A DNA stretch of 5,329 nt from Clostridia bacterium (lineage in GTDB: Bacteria; Bacillota; Clostridia; Oscillospirales; Butyricicoccaceae). Of the stretch, positions 5,296 to 5,329 are shown piece by piece. Location of the stretch: positions 1 to 5,329 of the forward strand of contig CAAFJY010000089.1 of the NCBI GenBank assembly GCA_900763355.1, read 5' to 3'. How positions within the stretch are numbered: the stretch's first letter is position 1; each line of letters starts with the position of its first letter. Made by a program: the position numbers and the translations under genes. The notes beneath the pieces are model-generated. The model saw nothing but the letters and a program-made list of their open reading frames with translations, searched no databases and was not told the origin of the DNA.

Positions 5296-5329
5296 AAATA
5301 TAGAACGGAAAAAGAAAGAGGTTATAGCC

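Noticed and set aside
5296..5329. Purine-rich plus-strand end that could be a ribosome binding site for a rightward gene
   Set aside because: No start codon or coding sequence is visible before the window ends.

Overview
The window is a compact stretch of chromosome from a high-GC, low-motility-type Firmicute, most likely an Oscillospiraceae (Ruminococcaceae) gut bacterium near Faecalibacterium, Gemmiger or Subdoligranulum. This is inferred from protein style, very GC-rich coding DNA (44 of 60 bases G+C in the line 781-840, 43 of 60 in 4261-4320) and AGGAGG-type ribosome binding sites. No marker gene fixes the species. All five convincing genes are on the minus strand, so transcription runs from the right edge to the left.

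Right part (4624-5329): a self-contained type II toxin-antitoxin cassette. It has a near-consensus extended -10 promoter with repeated operator-like sites, a RelB/DinJ-type ribbon-helix-helix antitoxin, an overlapping YafQ-type RNase toxin with a complete set of expected active-site residues, and a strong intrinsic terminator six bases after the toxin stop. Its DNA is clearly less GC-rich (29 of 60 in 4921-4980) than the genes to its left, which suggests it was acquired separately.

Middle and left part (97-4593): three genes in a row. They are a family 4 [4Fe-4S] uracil-DNA glycosylase, a poorly characterised tandem P-loop ATPase (PRK06851-like) whose second nucleotide site has decayed, and an 831-residue XPD/DinG-type superfamily 2 helicase with an N-terminal RecB-like nuclease domain. 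The row ends at a well-formed intrinsic terminator just past the helicase stop. The reading is a DNA-repair cluster: the glycosylase removes uracil, and the nuclease-helicase unwinds and trims DNA. The role of the ATPase is unknown.

Non-coding DNA: the 227-base gap between the ATPase and the helicase (2645-2871) is packed with consecutive inverted repeats and looks like a mobile or multi-copy intergenic element. A perfect 9-bp hairpin abuts the ribosome binding site of the ATPase. The left edge (1-96) holds a perfect 18-bp palindrome placed like an operator inside a possible promoter for a gene beyond the window. No RNA genes, CRISPR arrays, insertion sequences or phage genes were seen. The most unusual items are the decayed second P-loop, the hairpin-dense element, the repair-gene grouping and a possible sliding-clamp motif in the helicase linker.
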